A stretch of 64,000 bases of DNA. Source: Pseudomonas sp. FP2335. GTDB taxonomy: Bacteria; Pseudomonadota; Gammaproteobacteria; Pseudomonadales; Pseudomonadaceae. Made by a program: the position numbers and the translations under genes. Location of the stretch: the NCBI RefSeq assembly GCF_030687535.1, contig NZ_CP117437.1, forward strand, positions 3,617,501 to 3,681,500. The letters are read 5' to 3'. The notes under the pieces are model-generated. The model worked only from the letters and a program-made list of their open reading frames with translations. It did not search any database and was not told the DNA's origin. Shown here one piece after another: positions 7,456 through 17,223 of this stretch (within the stretch, counting starts at the first letter, position 1; the number at the start of each line of letters is the position of its first letter).

Positions 7456-8475
7456 TCAGTACTGGTTGGGCTCCATCTCCAGGTCCACCTTGAAGCGTTC
7501 GGCAATGTCGCGCTGGATACGTAGCGCCAGGTCGGCAATATCGTGCCCGGTGGCGGCACCATAGTTGACCAGCACCAGCGCCTGCAGCTTGTGCACGCCC
7601 GCATCGCCATCCCGAAAGCCCTTCCAGCCAGCCTTGTCGATCAGCCAACCGGCAGCGAGTTTCATCTGCCCATCTGCCTGCGGGTAGGCCACAAGATCGG
7701 GGTATAAGGCTTGCAGTTCAGCCGCAAGGGCTTGGGAGACCAACGGGTTCTTGAAGAAGCTGCCAGCATTGCCCAGCTCTGCCGGGTCTGGCAGTTTTTC
7801 ACGGCGGATGCTGCAAATGGCGCGGCTCACATCGCTCGGTGTCGCCTCGGTGATCCCTTGCCCGGCCAGGCGCTGCTGCACCGGGCCGTAGTCGAGTTTC
7901 AGGTGGCTGACGCGGCTCAGGGCGAAACGCACGCGCAGGATCAGCCAGCGCCCGACTTCGTGTTTGAACAGGCTGTCACGATAGGCGAAGTTGCATTCCT
8001 CCAGGCTGAAATCCCGCAGTTCGCCGGTTTGGCGATCCAGGGCGGTCAGGCCGGCGAATACGTCTTTGATTTCTACGCCATAGGCGCCGATATTCTGCAT
8101 CGGCGCGGCACCGACGGTGCCGGGGATCAGGCTGAGGTTTTCCAGGCCACAAAAGCCTTGCTCCAGGGTCCAGAGCACAAAGGGGTGCCAGGCCTCGCCT
8201 GCTTCGGCTTCAACGATCACCTGCTGGCCATCGTCCTGCAACACCCGAATACCTTGGGTGGCCATGCGCAACACCAGCGCTGGTATGTCCTGGGTCAGCA
8301 GCAAATTGCTGCCGCCGCCAATCACCAGCAGTGGCAGCGCCTGCGCGGCGGCGTAGGCCAGGGCCTCACGAACATCGGCGTCACTGCGGGCTTCGGCGAA
8401 CAGTCGCGCGCGCACATCGATGCCAAAGCTGTTGAAGGGCTTGAGCGATACCTGCGCAAGCACGTGCAAGGTCAT
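7456..8475 (-). CDS. murB: UDP-N-acetylenolpyruvoylglucosamine reductase MurB
   Basis: 339 residues, type I MurB. It uses FAD and NADPH to reduce UDP-GlcNAc-enolpyruvate to UDP-MurNAc in the cytoplasmic stage of peptidoglycan synthesis. Visible features are the N-terminal NSFGIDVRARLFAEA opening, the FAD-binding GGGSNLLLT loop, the NIGAYGVEIKDVF segment and the proton-donor region GNAGSFFKNP with its catalytic Ser. Length fits the family. It is the last gene of the comEC-to-murB run on this strand and overlaps the phosphatase gene by 4 bases (translational coupling). Confidence 0.95.
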   Translation of the reverse strand: MTLHVLAQVSLKPFNSFGIDVRARLFAEARSDADVREALAYAAAQALPLLVIGGGSNLLLTQDIPALVLRMATQGIRVLQDDGQQVIVEAEAGEAWHPFVLWTLEQGFCGLENLSLIPGTVGAAPMQNIGAYGVEIKDVFAGLTALDRQTGELRDFSLEECNFAYRDSLFKHEVGRWLILRVRFALSRVSHLKLDYGPVQQRLAGQGITEATPSDVSRAICSIRREKLPDPAELGNAGSFFKNPLVSQALAAELQALYPDLVAYPQADGQMKLAAGWLIDKAGWKGFRDGDAGVHKLQALVLVNYGAATGHDIADLALRIQRDIAERFKVDLEMEPNQY

Positions 8476-8936
8476 AACCGCCCCTTAATTTCGATCACCA
8501 ATAGGTCACAGGCTTGCTCGATCAGGTCAAGGACCCGCTCAAAGCCTTGTTCGCCTTCGTAGTATGGGTCTGGCACCTCGTCGACCTCAGCGTCATAGCG
8601 GCGCAGGAACAAGTCCAGCTCTGCCTTGCCCTGCCCCGGCTGCAGCGCCTTGAGGTTGCGCAGGTTGCTGTGATCCATGGCCAGGATCAGGTCGTAGCGC
8701 GCGAAGTCGGCTCGACCGACCTGCTGCGCACGCTGTGCCGACAGGTCGTAGCCGCGCGCTAGCGCCGCACGCTGGCTGCGCTGGTCCGGCGGGTTGCCGA
8801 CATGCCAGTCACCAGTGCCGGCGGACGCGACTTCAACCTGCCCGGCCAGCCCCGCATCGCGCAACTTCTGGCGCAACACGCCCTCGGCCGTTGGCGAGCG
8901 GCAGATGTTGCCCAGGCAGACGAACAGGACTTCCAT
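8472..8936 (-). CDS. Low-molecular-weight protein-tyrosine phosphatase
   Basis: 154 residues. The CX5R active-site loop CLGNICRS is at residues 7-14 (Cys7 nucleophile, Arg13), and the general acid Asp lies in VPDPYYEG near residue 126. Such cytosolic phosphatases reverse tyrosine phosphorylation, often by exopolysaccharide BY-kinases, but no such kinase is in the window. It is translationally coupled to kdsB upstream and murB downstream. This placement inside the envelope operon is conserved in Pseudomonas. Confidence 0.93.
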   Translation of the reverse strand: MEVLFVCLGNICRSPTAEGVLRQKLRDAGLAGQVEVASAGTGDWHVGNPPDQRSQRAALARGYDLSAQRAQQVGRADFARYDLILAMDHSNLRNLKALQPGQGKAELDLFLRRYDAEVDEVPDPYYEGEQGFERVLDLIEQACDLLVIEIKGRL

Positions 8937-9700
8937 CAGGCCCCCAACAGGCGACGGACGCGCTCAAGGTCTTCCGGCGTGTCAACACCGGCGGGCGGCG
9001 CTTCCAGGGCGTCGCCGACGTGGATGCGCACGCCGTGCCACAAGGCACGCAGTTGTTCCAGGGATTCGGTGTTTTCCAGCCAGCAGGGGCCCCAGCTGAC
9101 GAAGTCATGCAGGAATCCGGCGCGGTAGGCGTAGATGCCGATGTGGCGGCGATACGGCACACCCTCCGGCAACGCGTCAGGATGCTTGGCGAAGGCGTCG
9201 CGCGCCCAAGGCAAGGTCGAGCGGCTGAAGGTCAGTGCCAGGCCGTTGATGTCGCTGACCACTTTCACCACGTTCGGGTTGAACAGCGTAGCGATGTCTT
9301 CAATCGGCTCAGCCAGCGTCGCCATGCGTGCTTCGCCGTGGGCAGCGAGGTTGGCAGCCACCTGGTCGATGACGCTTGGCGGGATCAGCGGCTCGTCGCC
9401 TTGTACGTTGACCACGATGGCATCGGGCGCCAGGCCCAGCTGCGTGGCCACTTCGGCCAAACGGTCGGTGCCGGAGTTGTGGTCTTCACGGGTCAGCACT
9501 GCTTCGGCGCCGAAGCCTTGGCAGGCTTCGATGATGCGTGGGTCATCAGTGGCCACTACGACCCGCTCGGCGCTGCTCTTGCAGGCCTGCTCCCACACCA
9601 GCTGGATCATCGGCTTGTTGCCGATCAGTTGCAGCGGTTTGCCCGGCAAGCGGGTTGAGGCAAAGCGCGAAGGAATGACAACGGTAAAGGCGGTGGTCAT
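8936..9700 (-). CDS. kdsB: 3-deoxy-manno-octulosonate cytidylyltransferase KdsB
   Basis: 254 residues. It activates Kdo to CMP-Kdo for lipopolysaccharide core synthesis. The start [17 protein letters not shown] is the nucleotide-sugar transferase signature, and [13 protein letters not shown] carries the metal-binding Asp. The full expected length is present. It overlaps the Trm112-like gene by 4 bases and abuts the phosphatase gene. Together with lpxK further up, it makes this an LPS-supply operon. Confidence 0.96.
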   Translation of the reverse strand: MTTAFTVVIPSRFASTRLPGKPLQLIGNKPMIQLVWEQACKSSAERVVVATDDPRIIEACQGFGAEAVLTREDHNSGTDRLAEVATQLGLAPDAIVVNVQGDEPLIPPSVIDQVAANLAAHGEARMATLAEPIEDIATLFNPNVVKVVSDINGLALTFSRSTLPWARDAFAKHPDALPEGVPYRRHIGIYAYRAGFLHDFVSWGPCWLENTESLEQLRALWHGVRIHVGDALEAPPAGVDTPEDLERVRRLLGA

Positions 9701-9882
9701 TTATCCAGGCGCTCATCGGAGGTCAGGGTACGGGCTTCGCTTTCCAGCATGACCGGAATGCCATCACGGATCGGGAAAGCCAGGCCGGCGCCTTTGCTGA
9801 TCAGCTCGGTTTTGTCGGCGCTGAGCTTGAGCGGGCCTTTGCAGATAGGGCAAGCGAGGATGTCGAGCAGTTTGGTGTCCAT
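9697..9882 (-). CDS. Trm112-family zinc-ribbon-like small protein (YcaR type)
   Basis: 61 residues, beginning [18 protein letters not shown], with a CPxCKG pair but no second Cys pair, so the fold is Trm112-like and probably does not hold zinc in the full four-Cys manner. In proteobacteria this gene lies constantly between lpxK and kdsB. Its function is unclear, and the eukaryotic relatives activate methyltransferases. It has a good ribosome site (GGAAAC region) and a 24-base gap to lpxK. Confidence 0.9.
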   Translation of the reverse strand: MDTKLLDILACPICKGPLKLSADKTELISKGAGLAFPIRDGIPVMLESEARTLTSDERLDK

Positions 9883-9906
9883 GAGTGTTTCCTGGAAAGA
9901 AGCGTT

Positions 9907-10917
9907 TTAAGGCAAGAGACGGGCGGGCAACAGACGCATCAGTTGCGTGTCGAACCAGGCGACGAACGCCGGCGACGGCACCGCATCCACCGCAAGATAC
10001 CACCAGTCGGGCTGGGCAAAGGCGCGGCACTTGACCGCGTCCTTCTCGGTCATGACCAGCGGCAATGATGGCGTGAAATTCAAGACTTCTGCGCTGTAGG
10101 GCGCATGGTCGGCAAAAGCATGGGGGATCGGCTGCCAGTGTAGCGATTCAAGCGTGTTGAAGAAACGTTGCGGGTTGCCGATGCCGGCAACCGCGTGAAC
10201 CTGCTGGCCAGACGAAAAATACTCGACCGATTGACGCTCACCGGTCTTCAAGTTGATCAACGCCGTGGGCTGTAGACGGAAGGCAAAGCCATCTTCGCGA
10301 TCAGCGGTGGCACCGTTATAGAGCAGCGCATCCACGCTCTCAAGACGCTCCACCGGCTCGCGCAACGGCCCGGCAGGCAGGCAGCGGCGGTTGCCAAGGC
10401 CGCGCGCGGCGTCGATCAGCACCAGTTCCAGGTCGCGGGCCAGGCGATAGTGTTGCAGGCCGTCATCGGACAGGATCAAGTCCAGGGTTTCACTGGCCAG
10501 CAGCGCCTTGACTGCACGGCTGCGGTCGGGATCGATCATCAGCGGCACGCCACAACGCTGCACGATCAGCAGTGGCTCATCGCCAGCCACTGCAGCACTG
10601 TGACTGGCCTCGACCCGCCACGGCAACTGCGGTGGCTTGGCGCCATAACCCCGGCTGACCACCCCCACACGCAACCCGCTGCGACGGCAGTGCTCGATCA
10701 ACCACAGGATCAACGGCGTCTTGCCGGTGCCGCCCACCGTGATATTGCCGACCACCACCACCGGCACCGGCGATTGATAGATCTCGCCCTCGCCCGCCAG
10801 GAAGCGCGCGCGCTTGCCCTGCACGACGCGGCGATACAGCGACTCCAGCGGGCGCAACAGCGACAGCGCCGGGTGCCCTTCATACCAGGCCTTGAGTAAA
10901 CGATCGGACATGGCCAT
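9907..10917 (-). CDS. lpxK: Tetraacyldisaccharide 4'-kinase LpxK
   Basis: 336 residues. This membrane-associated kinase phosphorylates the lipid A disaccharide precursor at the 4' position. The P-loop is [14 protein letters not shown] near residues 57-70, and the [12 protein letters not shown] motif with catalytic Asp lies near 150-160. The start ATG at 10917 overlaps the exbD stop, and a second Met two codons in is an equally possible start. Members of the Raetz pathway other than LpxK are not in this window. Confidence 0.95.
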   Translation of the reverse strand: MAMSDRLLKAWYEGHPALSLLRPLESLYRRVVQGKRARFLAGEGEIYQSPVPVVVVGNITVGGTGKTPLILWLIEHCRRSGLRVGVVSRGYGAKPPQLPWRVEASHSAAVAGDEPLLIVQRCGVPLMIDPDRSRAVKALLASETLDLILSDDGLQHYRLARDLELVLIDAARGLGNRRCLPAGPLREPVERLESVDALLYNGATADREDGFAFRLQPTALINLKTGERQSVEYFSSGQQVHAVAGIGNPQRFFNTLESLHWQPIPHAFADHAPYSAEVLNFTPSLPLVMTEKDAVKCRAFAQPDWWYLAVDAVPSPAFVAWFDTQLMRLLPARLLP

Positions 10918-11345
10918 CAGGGTTGGCTCGCCGCCTCGACGGTACTCATGCGCAGATGGCTGAAACCGAGCTTGCCAGCAGCGTCCATCGCCGTGATCAC
11001 CGCCTGATGCTGGGTCTTGCCATCGGCACTGATCGACAGCGGCATCTTGGTATCGCCGCCGGATTCTCGCTGCAAGGCATCCATCAGGCTGGCCAGGTCG
11101 TTTTTCTCCAGCACCTGGTTATTCACCGAAAACACCCCCTCGGCACTGATGGCGATGTCCAGTTGCTTGACCTGCTGGTCTTCTGCCGGCGAGCCGCTGA
11201 CCGCTTCGGGCAAATCGACGCGCAGCTCGGTCTGCCGGGTGAAGGTGGTGGTGACGACAAAAAACAGCAGCAGGATAAACACTACGTCGATCAACGACGC
11301 GAGGTTGATGTCGACGTTTTCCCGTTGCTTGCGGCGAAATTTCAC
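10917..11345 (-). CDS. exbD: ExbD/TolR-family biopolymer transport protein
   Basis: 142 residues: a short cytoplasmic start ([23 protein letters not shown]), one membrane helix near 15-38 with the proton-path Asp at about 20, and a periplasmic domain. It works with the ExbB-like gene just upstream in transcription, the two overlapping by 4 bases, as a proton-driven motor. No TonB lies beside it, and the fixed linkage to lpxK in Pseudomonas suggests an envelope task distinct from the main TonB complex. Confidence 0.9.
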   Translation of the reverse strand: MKFRRKQRENVDINLASLIDVVFILLLFFVVTTTFTRQTELRVDLPEAVSGSPAEDQQVKQLDIAISAEGVFSVNNQVLEKNDLASLMDALQRESGGDTKMPLSISADGKTQHQAVITAMDAAGKLGFSHLRMSTVEAASQP

Positions 11346-12007
11346 GCTCGACCCTCGACCAGATCCACATCACGGTCGCCCTGTACCACTTCCACCAGCT
11401 TGATCGCCTCCTGCTCCATGCCCACCACCAATTCATCGATGCGCCGTTGCAGGAAACGGTGGAAGAACACCGAAGGAATCCCGACCATCAGGCCGGCGGC
11501 CGTGGTTATCAGTGCCTTGGAAATACCACCGGCCAGTACGGCAGCGTTGGTGGTCATGCCCGAGCCCATGAACGAACTGAAGATGTCGATCATGCCCAGA
11601 ACGGTGCCCAGCAAACCGAGCAACGGGGCCATGGCGGCAATGGTGCCGAGGGCATTGATATAGCGCTCCAGCTCATGAATGACCCGGGCGGCGGCCTCCT
11701 CGATGCACTCCTTCATGATCTCGCGACCATGCTTGGAATTGGCCAGGCCGGCGGCGAGGATTTCACCTAGAGGTGAGTTGGCGCGCAGTTCCTTGAGTTT
11801 TTCCTTGTCGAGCTGCTTGTTCTTGATCCAGCCCCACACCTGCCCCAGCAGATGTTCGGGGGTGACGCGACTGGCGCGCAGGGTCCACAGGCGTTCGGCG
11901 ACGATGCCGAGTGCGGCGATGGAGCTCATGATGATCGGCAACATCATCCAACCACCGGATTTGACCAATTCCCACACAGTGAATGTCCCCTCGAAAAAGT
12001 GCGCCAC
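11342..12007 (-). CDS. exbB: ExbB/TolQ/MotA-family proton channel protein
   Basis: 221 residues with three membrane helices (near 14-36, 120-145 and 160-185). The conserved PLLGLLGTVLGMIDIF and the AGGISKALITTAAGLMVGIPS pore helices are clear. It forms the pentameric stator around the ExbD dimer encoded next. Translation is coupled (4-base overlap). It is the second gene after comEC. Confidence 0.92.
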   Translation of the reverse strand: MAHFFEGTFTVWELVKSGGWMMLPIIMSSIAALGIVAERLWTLRASRVTPEHLLGQVWGWIKNKQLDKEKLKELRANSPLGEILAAGLANSKHGREIMKECIEEAAARVIHELERYINALGTIAAMAPLLGLLGTVLGMIDIFSSFMGSGMTTNAAVLAGGISKALITTAAGLMVGIPSVFFHRFLQRRIDELVVGMEQEAIKLVEVVQGDRDVDLVEGRA

Positions 12008-12024
12008 TTTACCATATCGGTTCG

Positions 12025-14277
12025 TCAGCGGGGTTCGCCGACCTTAGGCTCAAAGGGTAATGCATCACGCCAGAAACGACGTTGACTGCGCGCAACAATC
12101 GGCGGTGCGAAGGCGCCCAGTCGCAGACGCACGGCCCCTTGCTCGGCGCTGTCGTAGATCCGGCTACCCAGCGCCTGGTAGCGCTCCAGCACTTGCGGAT
12201 GAGGATGGCCAAACGCATTGCCACGGCCGCGGGAGATCAACACCGAGTGGGGCGAAAGCCTTTGTACAAAGGGCCAGGACGAAGAACTGCGACTGCCATG
12301 GTGGGGTGCCTGCAGCCAGTCGGTCGCCACCGCCAGGGGTGACTCAAGCAAGGCCCGCTCGGCGGCGCGGTCAATATCGCCGGTCAGCAACAGGCGCTCG
12401 CCATTGGCCTGGACCTGCAACACACAGGACTTCGCGTTGCCTTCAACCGCGTCCGACCATTGCCACAACTCAAACGCCACGCCGTCCCACTCCCAACGCT
12501 CGCCGCTCACGCATGGCTGGGTCCCGAGGAATGTCGGCAACCTTTCGGTCTCGCCGCCCACTACCCGGCGGATGGCCAACCCACGGGCAACCGCGGCCGC
12601 ACCACCGGCGTGGTCGACGTCGGCATGGCTCAGCAGCAGCATGTCCAACCGCCCTACCCCGAGCTTTTTCAACGCTGGCAACACCACGCTGGCGCCCAGA
12701 TCGGACGCACCCGAACGCGGCCCCGCATCGTAAAGCAGGGTGTGCCGACGGGTGCGCAGGATCAATGCCTGACCCTGCCCGACATCCAACTGCAGCACCT
12801 CGACCTGCCCATGGGGCACTGATTCCCTGGGTGGAAACACCGCCAGCAACAGCATCGGCCAGCCCAGCAGCCGCAACGGCACGCCCTTGGGCAACAGCAA
12901 CAACACCGCGCCCGACAGGCTGATCAGCCAGCAGCCCAGCGGCACCTCGGCCGGAGTCCAGGCCGGCAGTTGTTCCGCCAGCAACGCGAGGCCGCGAAAC
13001 AGTCCGTCCAACGCAGCACCGGCCAGCCACAATAGTTGCTCGCCCACCCATGGCAGCGGCAAGAGCGCAGTCCCGAGCAGCGCCAACGGCAACACCACCA
13101 GGCTGATCCAAGGCACCGCGAACAGGTTGGCCAACGGCGCGCTCAGGCTGATCGGCAGCCCCAGCGCCAGCAATACCGGAAACAAACCGAGTGCAATCAG
13201 CCACTGCGCACGGGTCCACGCCTGCCACACACTCCAAGCGCCCAAACGCCCGCTGAACGCCAGCACCAACACGGCAACGGCCGCGAACGACAACCAGAAT
13301 CCAGGCTGCAAACTGGCCAACGGCTCCAGCACCAATACCCCATTGAGCGCGAGCAGCAGCGGCCACCAGGCACCCAGATGGCGAAACCGCAAGCGCCACA
13401 GCAGCACCAGCCCGACCATCACGCAGGCACGCTGCACGGGCACACCGAACCCTGCCAGCAAGCCGTAGCCCAGCGCAGCGGCAAACGCCAAGCCACACGC
13501 CCACGGCAGCCAAGGCAGGGCCCGCGGCCAATAGCCGTAGCGCGCCAACCCGGCGACCAGCGCGTAAATCAACCCCGAGAGCAAACCAATGTGTTGACCG
13601 GAAATCACCAGCAGGTGCACCGTGCCGGTGGCTTGCAACACCTGCCAATCCTGCGGCGCCAGTGCCGAACCGTCCCCCAGCACCAACGCCGCCAACCCAG
13701 CCTCGCGCCCCTGGGCATCCACGCTCGACAGGCGTTGGCGCACGCTGTCGCGCCAAGCGTTACGCGCAGGCGACAGGCGCATGCCATCCTTTACCGAGCC
13801 CGTGGCGCCAATACGATGGGCAAGCAACCAGGCCTCGCGGTCAAAGCCATGAAAATTAAGCAACCCCGCCGGCCGCTTGAGCGTGACCGCCACGCGCCAG
13901 CGTTCACCGCTGTGCACCGCCGGCCCAGCGTGCCAGGACACTTGGATACGCTTGGGCAACCGGGCATTGCGCGAGCGACTGTCGGCCAGCTCGAACCGTA
14001 CACCGCTGCCAGTCTGCTGCGGCAACCCGACGACACGCCCTTCCAGCCAGCGTGTCTGCCCATCCAGTGCTGGCCTAAGGCGATCATCCAGCGCCCACTG
14101 CGCACTCAGGCACGCCCAACTCAAGCCGAATAGAAAGAACGCCAGGCAATAGGTGCGAAATGGCAACAACATCAACGCCACCACTGGCATGGCCAGCAGC
14201 AGGCCGACAGGCGGCAACACCGGTAAAAAGCGCAGGGTCAACAACCCCAGTGCAAACGCGAACATCCCTGCTCTCAT
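12025..14277 (-). CDS. comEC: ComEC/Rec2 DNA-internalisation channel
   Basis: 750 residues. The N-terminal OB-like region (about 60-180) is followed by the multi-helix competence domain (HLLVISGQHIGLLSGL near 220) and a C-terminal metallo-beta-lactamase domain with QGQALILRTRRHTLLYDAG and LLSHADVDHAGG (metal ligands). Full-length ComEC carries single-stranded DNA across the inner membrane during natural transformation. The gene looks intact. Only 17 bases separate it from exbB. Antisense open frames over this gene are composition artefacts. Confidence 0.93.
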   Translation of the reverse strand: MRAGMFAFALGLLTLRFLPVLPPVGLLLAMPVVALMLLPFRTYCLAFFLFGLSWACLSAQWALDDRLRPALDGQTRWLEGRVVGLPQQTGSGVRFELADSRSRNARLPKRIQVSWHAGPAVHSGERWRVAVTLKRPAGLLNFHGFDREAWLLAHRIGATGSVKDGMRLSPARNAWRDSVRQRLSSVDAQGREAGLAALVLGDGSALAPQDWQVLQATGTVHLLVISGQHIGLLSGLIYALVAGLARYGYWPRALPWLPWACGLAFAAALGYGLLAGFGVPVQRACVMVGLVLLWRLRFRHLGAWWPLLLALNGVLVLEPLASLQPGFWLSFAAVAVLVLAFSGRLGAWSVWQAWTRAQWLIALGLFPVLLALGLPISLSAPLANLFAVPWISLVVLPLALLGTALLPLPWVGEQLLWLAGAALDGLFRGLALLAEQLPAWTPAEVPLGCWLISLSGAVLLLLPKGVPLRLLGWPMLLLAVFPPRESVPHGQVEVLQLDVGQGQALILRTRRHTLLYDAGPRSGASDLGASVVLPALKKLGVGRLDMLLLSHADVDHAGGAAAVARGLAIRRVVGGETERLPTFLGTQPCVSGERWEWDGVAFELWQWSDAVEGNAKSCVLQVQANGERLLLTGDIDRAAERALLESPLAVATDWLQAPHHGSRSSSSWPFVQRLSPHSVLISRGRGNAFGHPHPQVLERYQALGSRIYDSAEQGAVRLRLGAFAPPIVARSQRRFWRDALPFEPKVGEPR

Positions 14278-14412
14278 GGATCATCCCTTTCAAGTGATCC
14301 ATTCAGTCTTAGCCGAGCGCCCGGTACTGCCTTTGATGTTTTGTCACAAAGTCTGAATTTTCTGTTTATAGAATGTGGGCATACTTGCCCCTCGATCTGA
14401 CCTGGAAGCCTT

Positions 14413-14928
14413 ATGCCTCGGCGCTTATTCAAACGGTACATGCCCGACCCCAGCAGTATCAGGGAACACAAGTCCTTACGATTCCTCGGCACGTTGCTGC
14501 ATGACCCCAACCTCTGGCACCTCAACCGGCACTCGGTGGCACGGGCCATGGCCGTGGGTTTATTCGCGGCGTTTATCCCGATTCCGTTGCAGATGTTGTT
14601 GGCGGCGGTCCTGTCGATCACGGTGCGCGGCAACATGCCCATCGCCGTCAGCCTTGTGTGGCTGACCAATCCGATCACCATGCCGGTGGTGTTCTTTTGC
14701 ACCTATTTGACCGGCGCCTGGCTGATGAATGTGCCGCCACGCAGCCTGCCCGACGACCTGACCTGGGAGTGGATCAGCGGCCAGCTGAGCACCCTGTGGC
14801 AGCCGTTCCTGCTGGGTTCAGTGGTATTGGGGTTGGTGTTGGGCGCGCTGGCCTATTGCCTGACCATGGGCTACTGGCGCTGGTGGGTGGCCCACCAATG
14901 GAAGAAGCGCAGACTACGTCGCGCTTGA
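14413..14928 (+). CDS. DUF2062 membrane protein
   Basis: 171 residues. The DUF2062 core has the GLFAAFIPIPLQMLLA helix and the SLVWLTNPITMPVVFF helix, with a third helix near 135-158 and a basic tail (WKKRRLRRA). Function is unknown; the family often sits near glycosyltransferases or comEC. It is divergent from comEC (135 bases between). Its last 15 bases overlap the end of the convergent kinase gene. Confidence 0.9.
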   Translation: MPRRLFKRYMPDPSSIREHKSLRFLGTLLHDPNLWHLNRHSVARAMAVGLFAAFIPIPLQMLLAAVLSITVRGNMPIAVSLVWLTNPITMPVVFFCTYLTGAWLMNVPPRSLPDDLTWEWISGQLSTLWQPFLLGSVVLGLVLGALAYCLTMGYWRWWVAHQWKKRRLRRA

Positions 14929-16308
14929 GGCCTGGCGCGCCTGCAGGCGCAGGTGAATGCGCAGGCCTTGTCCGGTGTTTTGCGCCCACAGGCTGCCGTC
15001 CTGACGCTGCACGGCGTTGCGTGCGATGCTCAGGCCCAGGCCAAAGCCGCCGTCGCCGGGCCGCGAGCCATCCAGGCGGGTGAACGGCGCAAAGATACGC
15101 TCCAGATCGCGCTCATCGATACCACCGCCCTGATCCTCCAGCCACAAGTGCCAGTAATCCCCCTCGCGCCGCCCATCCAGGCTGACTGCACCCTCGGCGG
15201 GCGAATGGCGTATGGCATTGCGCAGGATATTCTCCAGGGCCTGGGCCAACGCGTTGAGGTTGCCGCGCACCCAGCAATCGGCGCCCAGCAGGCACGGCAG
15301 GCGCGATGCCGGCCAATCACTTTCAAAACAGGCGTTCTCACGCAACATGTCCCACAACGCCTGCACCTGAATGTCTTCCCGGGGCAGCGGCGCACGCTCG
15401 GTATCCAGCCAGGCGAGTTGCAGACTGTCCTCCACCAGGCGCTGCATTGCGTCGATCTCCCGGCTCAAGCGCTCACGCAGCTGCGTCAGATCCTGTTCGC
15501 TGTCGCACGCCACCCGCAGCCGGCTCAGCGGGGTGCGCAGTTCGTGGGACATGTCCCGCAGCAGTTGTTGCTGCAAGACCACCGTGCCCTGCAGGCGTTC
15601 GGACATGTGATCAAACGCACGCCCCAATTCGCCCAGCTCATCCTGGCGACTGATGGCCGCCTGGGACAACCGTGTATTCAACTGGTCGGCGCGCCAGGCA
15701 TTGGCCTGCTCACGCAGTTGATTGAGGGGCATGATCAGCAGGCGATAGAGCCCGATGCACAGCAGCAACGTGAATAAACCGGGGATGACCCCATTGGTCA
15801 CCACTCGCCAGAACACCTGGTAGCGCCCCGGCATAAAACGTTGCGGCAACTCGATCACCAGCGAACCCGCCTCCGGGTTCACCGGGAAGGGAATTTTCAA
15901 CCACGGCAAGCCTTTCACATGCCGGCTGACCGGCCAGTCCAGCCCACGCAGGAACGTCAGGCGTTGACTTTCCTTGTCGCTCAACGGGTAGCTGCTCAAG
16001 GACTGCAAGTCATTGCCAATCACCCCGATCCAGGTGCGCTCACGCGTGCCCATCTGCTGCAGCCACGCATCAACCCCGGCGTGCCCACCGCGGTTCCAGG
16101 CCTGTTCGGCACCGACCGCGTAACCACTCAAGGTGATCCTCGCTTCGTCGGACAGGTACTGGTTCTTCTGCTCCATGTACCGACCCCAGGACCAACTGAG
16201 CCAGATCATCAACAAACAGAAGGCGATCAACAGGCACGCCAGTTTCCAGAATAGCGAGTGCTTGCCCGGCAACCGCTGCAACGGACGTTCAAAGGCTGTC
16301 ATCGGCAC
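14914..16308 (-). CDS. Two-component sensor histidine kinase (unassigned, RstB-like layout)
   Basis: 464 residues: membrane helix 1 near 19-41, a periplasmic sensor of about 130 residues, helix 2 near 173-194, HAMP (about 195-247), the H-box RDMSHELRTPLSRL with His255, the N-box LENILRNAIRHS and the G-box GGFGLGLSIARN. Signal and regulon are unknown. The gene overlaps its response regulator by 20 bases and converges with the DUF2062 gene. The pair lies directly upstream of gacS, but nothing in the sequence ties the two functionally. Confidence 0.9.
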   Translation of the reverse strand: MPMTAFERPLQRLPGKHSLFWKLACLLIAFCLLMIWLSWSWGRYMEQKNQYLSDEARITLSGYAVGAEQAWNRGGHAGVDAWLQQMGTRERTWIGVIGNDLQSLSSYPLSDKESQRLTFLRGLDWPVSRHVKGLPWLKIPFPVNPEAGSLVIELPQRFMPGRYQVFWRVVTNGVIPGLFTLLLCIGLYRLLIMPLNQLREQANAWRADQLNTRLSQAAISRQDELGELGRAFDHMSERLQGTVVLQQQLLRDMSHELRTPLSRLRVACDSEQDLTQLRERLSREIDAMQRLVEDSLQLAWLDTERAPLPREDIQVQALWDMLRENACFESDWPASRLPCLLGADCWVRGNLNALAQALENILRNAIRHSPAEGAVSLDGRREGDYWHLWLEDQGGGIDERDLERIFAPFTRLDGSRPGDGGFGLGLSIARNAVQRQDGSLWAQNTGQGLRIHLRLQARQASSAT

Positions 16309-17017
16309 CGCTCAGCACATAGCCCTTGCCCCACACCGTGCGTACTTCGCGCTCGCCGTAGCCAACGGCCTTGAGCTTGCGGCGGATCTGGCTGATGTGC
16401 ATGTCGAGGCTGCGATCATGGGGCGCATAGCCGCGCTGCAACACATGCTGATAAAGGAAGGCTTTACTGAGGACTTCTTCACTGCTGCGGTGCAGGGTTT
16501 CCAACAAGCGGTATTCGCTGCGCGTCAGCCCGGCCCACTGCTCCTGATAGAGAACGTCGCACAGCTCGTCGTCAAAACGCAGGGTGGGCGCATCGTCGCG
16601 CGGCGGTGAAAGGCTCGGCAACGGGCGGCGGTCGAGGGCCACCCGGCGCAGGATGGCTTCGATGCGCACGCGCAATTCGACCATACTGAACGGCTTGGGC
16701 AGGTAGTCGTCCGCCCCCAGGCGAAAGCCACTGATACGATCGGCCTCGGCGCCCAGGGCCGACATCAGGATGACCGGGATCGAGTGGCTCTGGCGCAAAT
16801 GCGTGAGGATCGACAAGCCATCCATCCCCGGCAGCAGAATATCCATCAGCACCACGTCGAACGCCTGGTCACGGGCCATTTGCAAGCCCTGCTGACCGTT
16901 CTGGCACCACGTCACCTGGAAACCACAGCGCCCCAAATGCTCGTGGACATAGGCGCCGAGCACAGGGTCATCTTCAATGGTCAGGATACTGGGTAGGCCA
17001 ACTGCTGCGGGATTCAT
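16289..17017 (-). CDS. OmpR-family response regulator paired with the preceding kinase
   Basis: About 242 residues. The receiver has acidic residues at 15-17 (IEDDP), the phospho-acceptor Asp59 (VLMDILLPG) and Lys in DYLPKPFS. A proline-rich linker (LPSLSPPRDDAP) leads to a winged-helix domain ending VRTVWGKGYVLSG. ATG 17017 is preferred over an in-frame TTG at 17029, though the ribosome site is weak for both. The gene is divergent from gacS, with 206 bases between. No target operator could be recognised. Confidence 0.9.
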   Translation of the reverse strand: MNPAAVGLPSILTIEDDPVLGAYVHEHLGRCGFQVTWCQNGQQGLQMARDQAFDVVLMDILLPGMDGLSILTHLRQSHSIPVILMSALGAEADRISGFRLGADDYLPKPFSMVELRVRIEAILRRVALDRRPLPSLSPPRDDAPTLRFDDELCDVLYQEQWAGLTRSEYRLLETLHRSSEEVLSKAFLYQHVLQRGYAPHDRSLDMHISQIRRKLKAVGYGEREVRTVWGKGYVLSGADDSL

Positions 17018-17223
17018 TAGCGTCTGCAAGTCATTCTCAATGGCCGATTATTCAAGATTAACCCGCCGCAGGCAATCGCCATCCGCCCCCCCAATGGCCC
17101 GAAGATTGCCTCATATCATTAATTTGCAAGATCCGACGCCGCGCAAATGGCTACACTGCGCAGGTGGCGCGGCCCGGATGCTGGCGTGGTTTATCGATAA
17201 CAATGTGGTAGCAGGAGAGTGGC

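Noticed and set aside
12470..13756. A 428-codon Gly/Ala/Arg-rich frame on the same strand as comEC
   Set aside because: Another frame inside comEC; low-complexity composition, no function.
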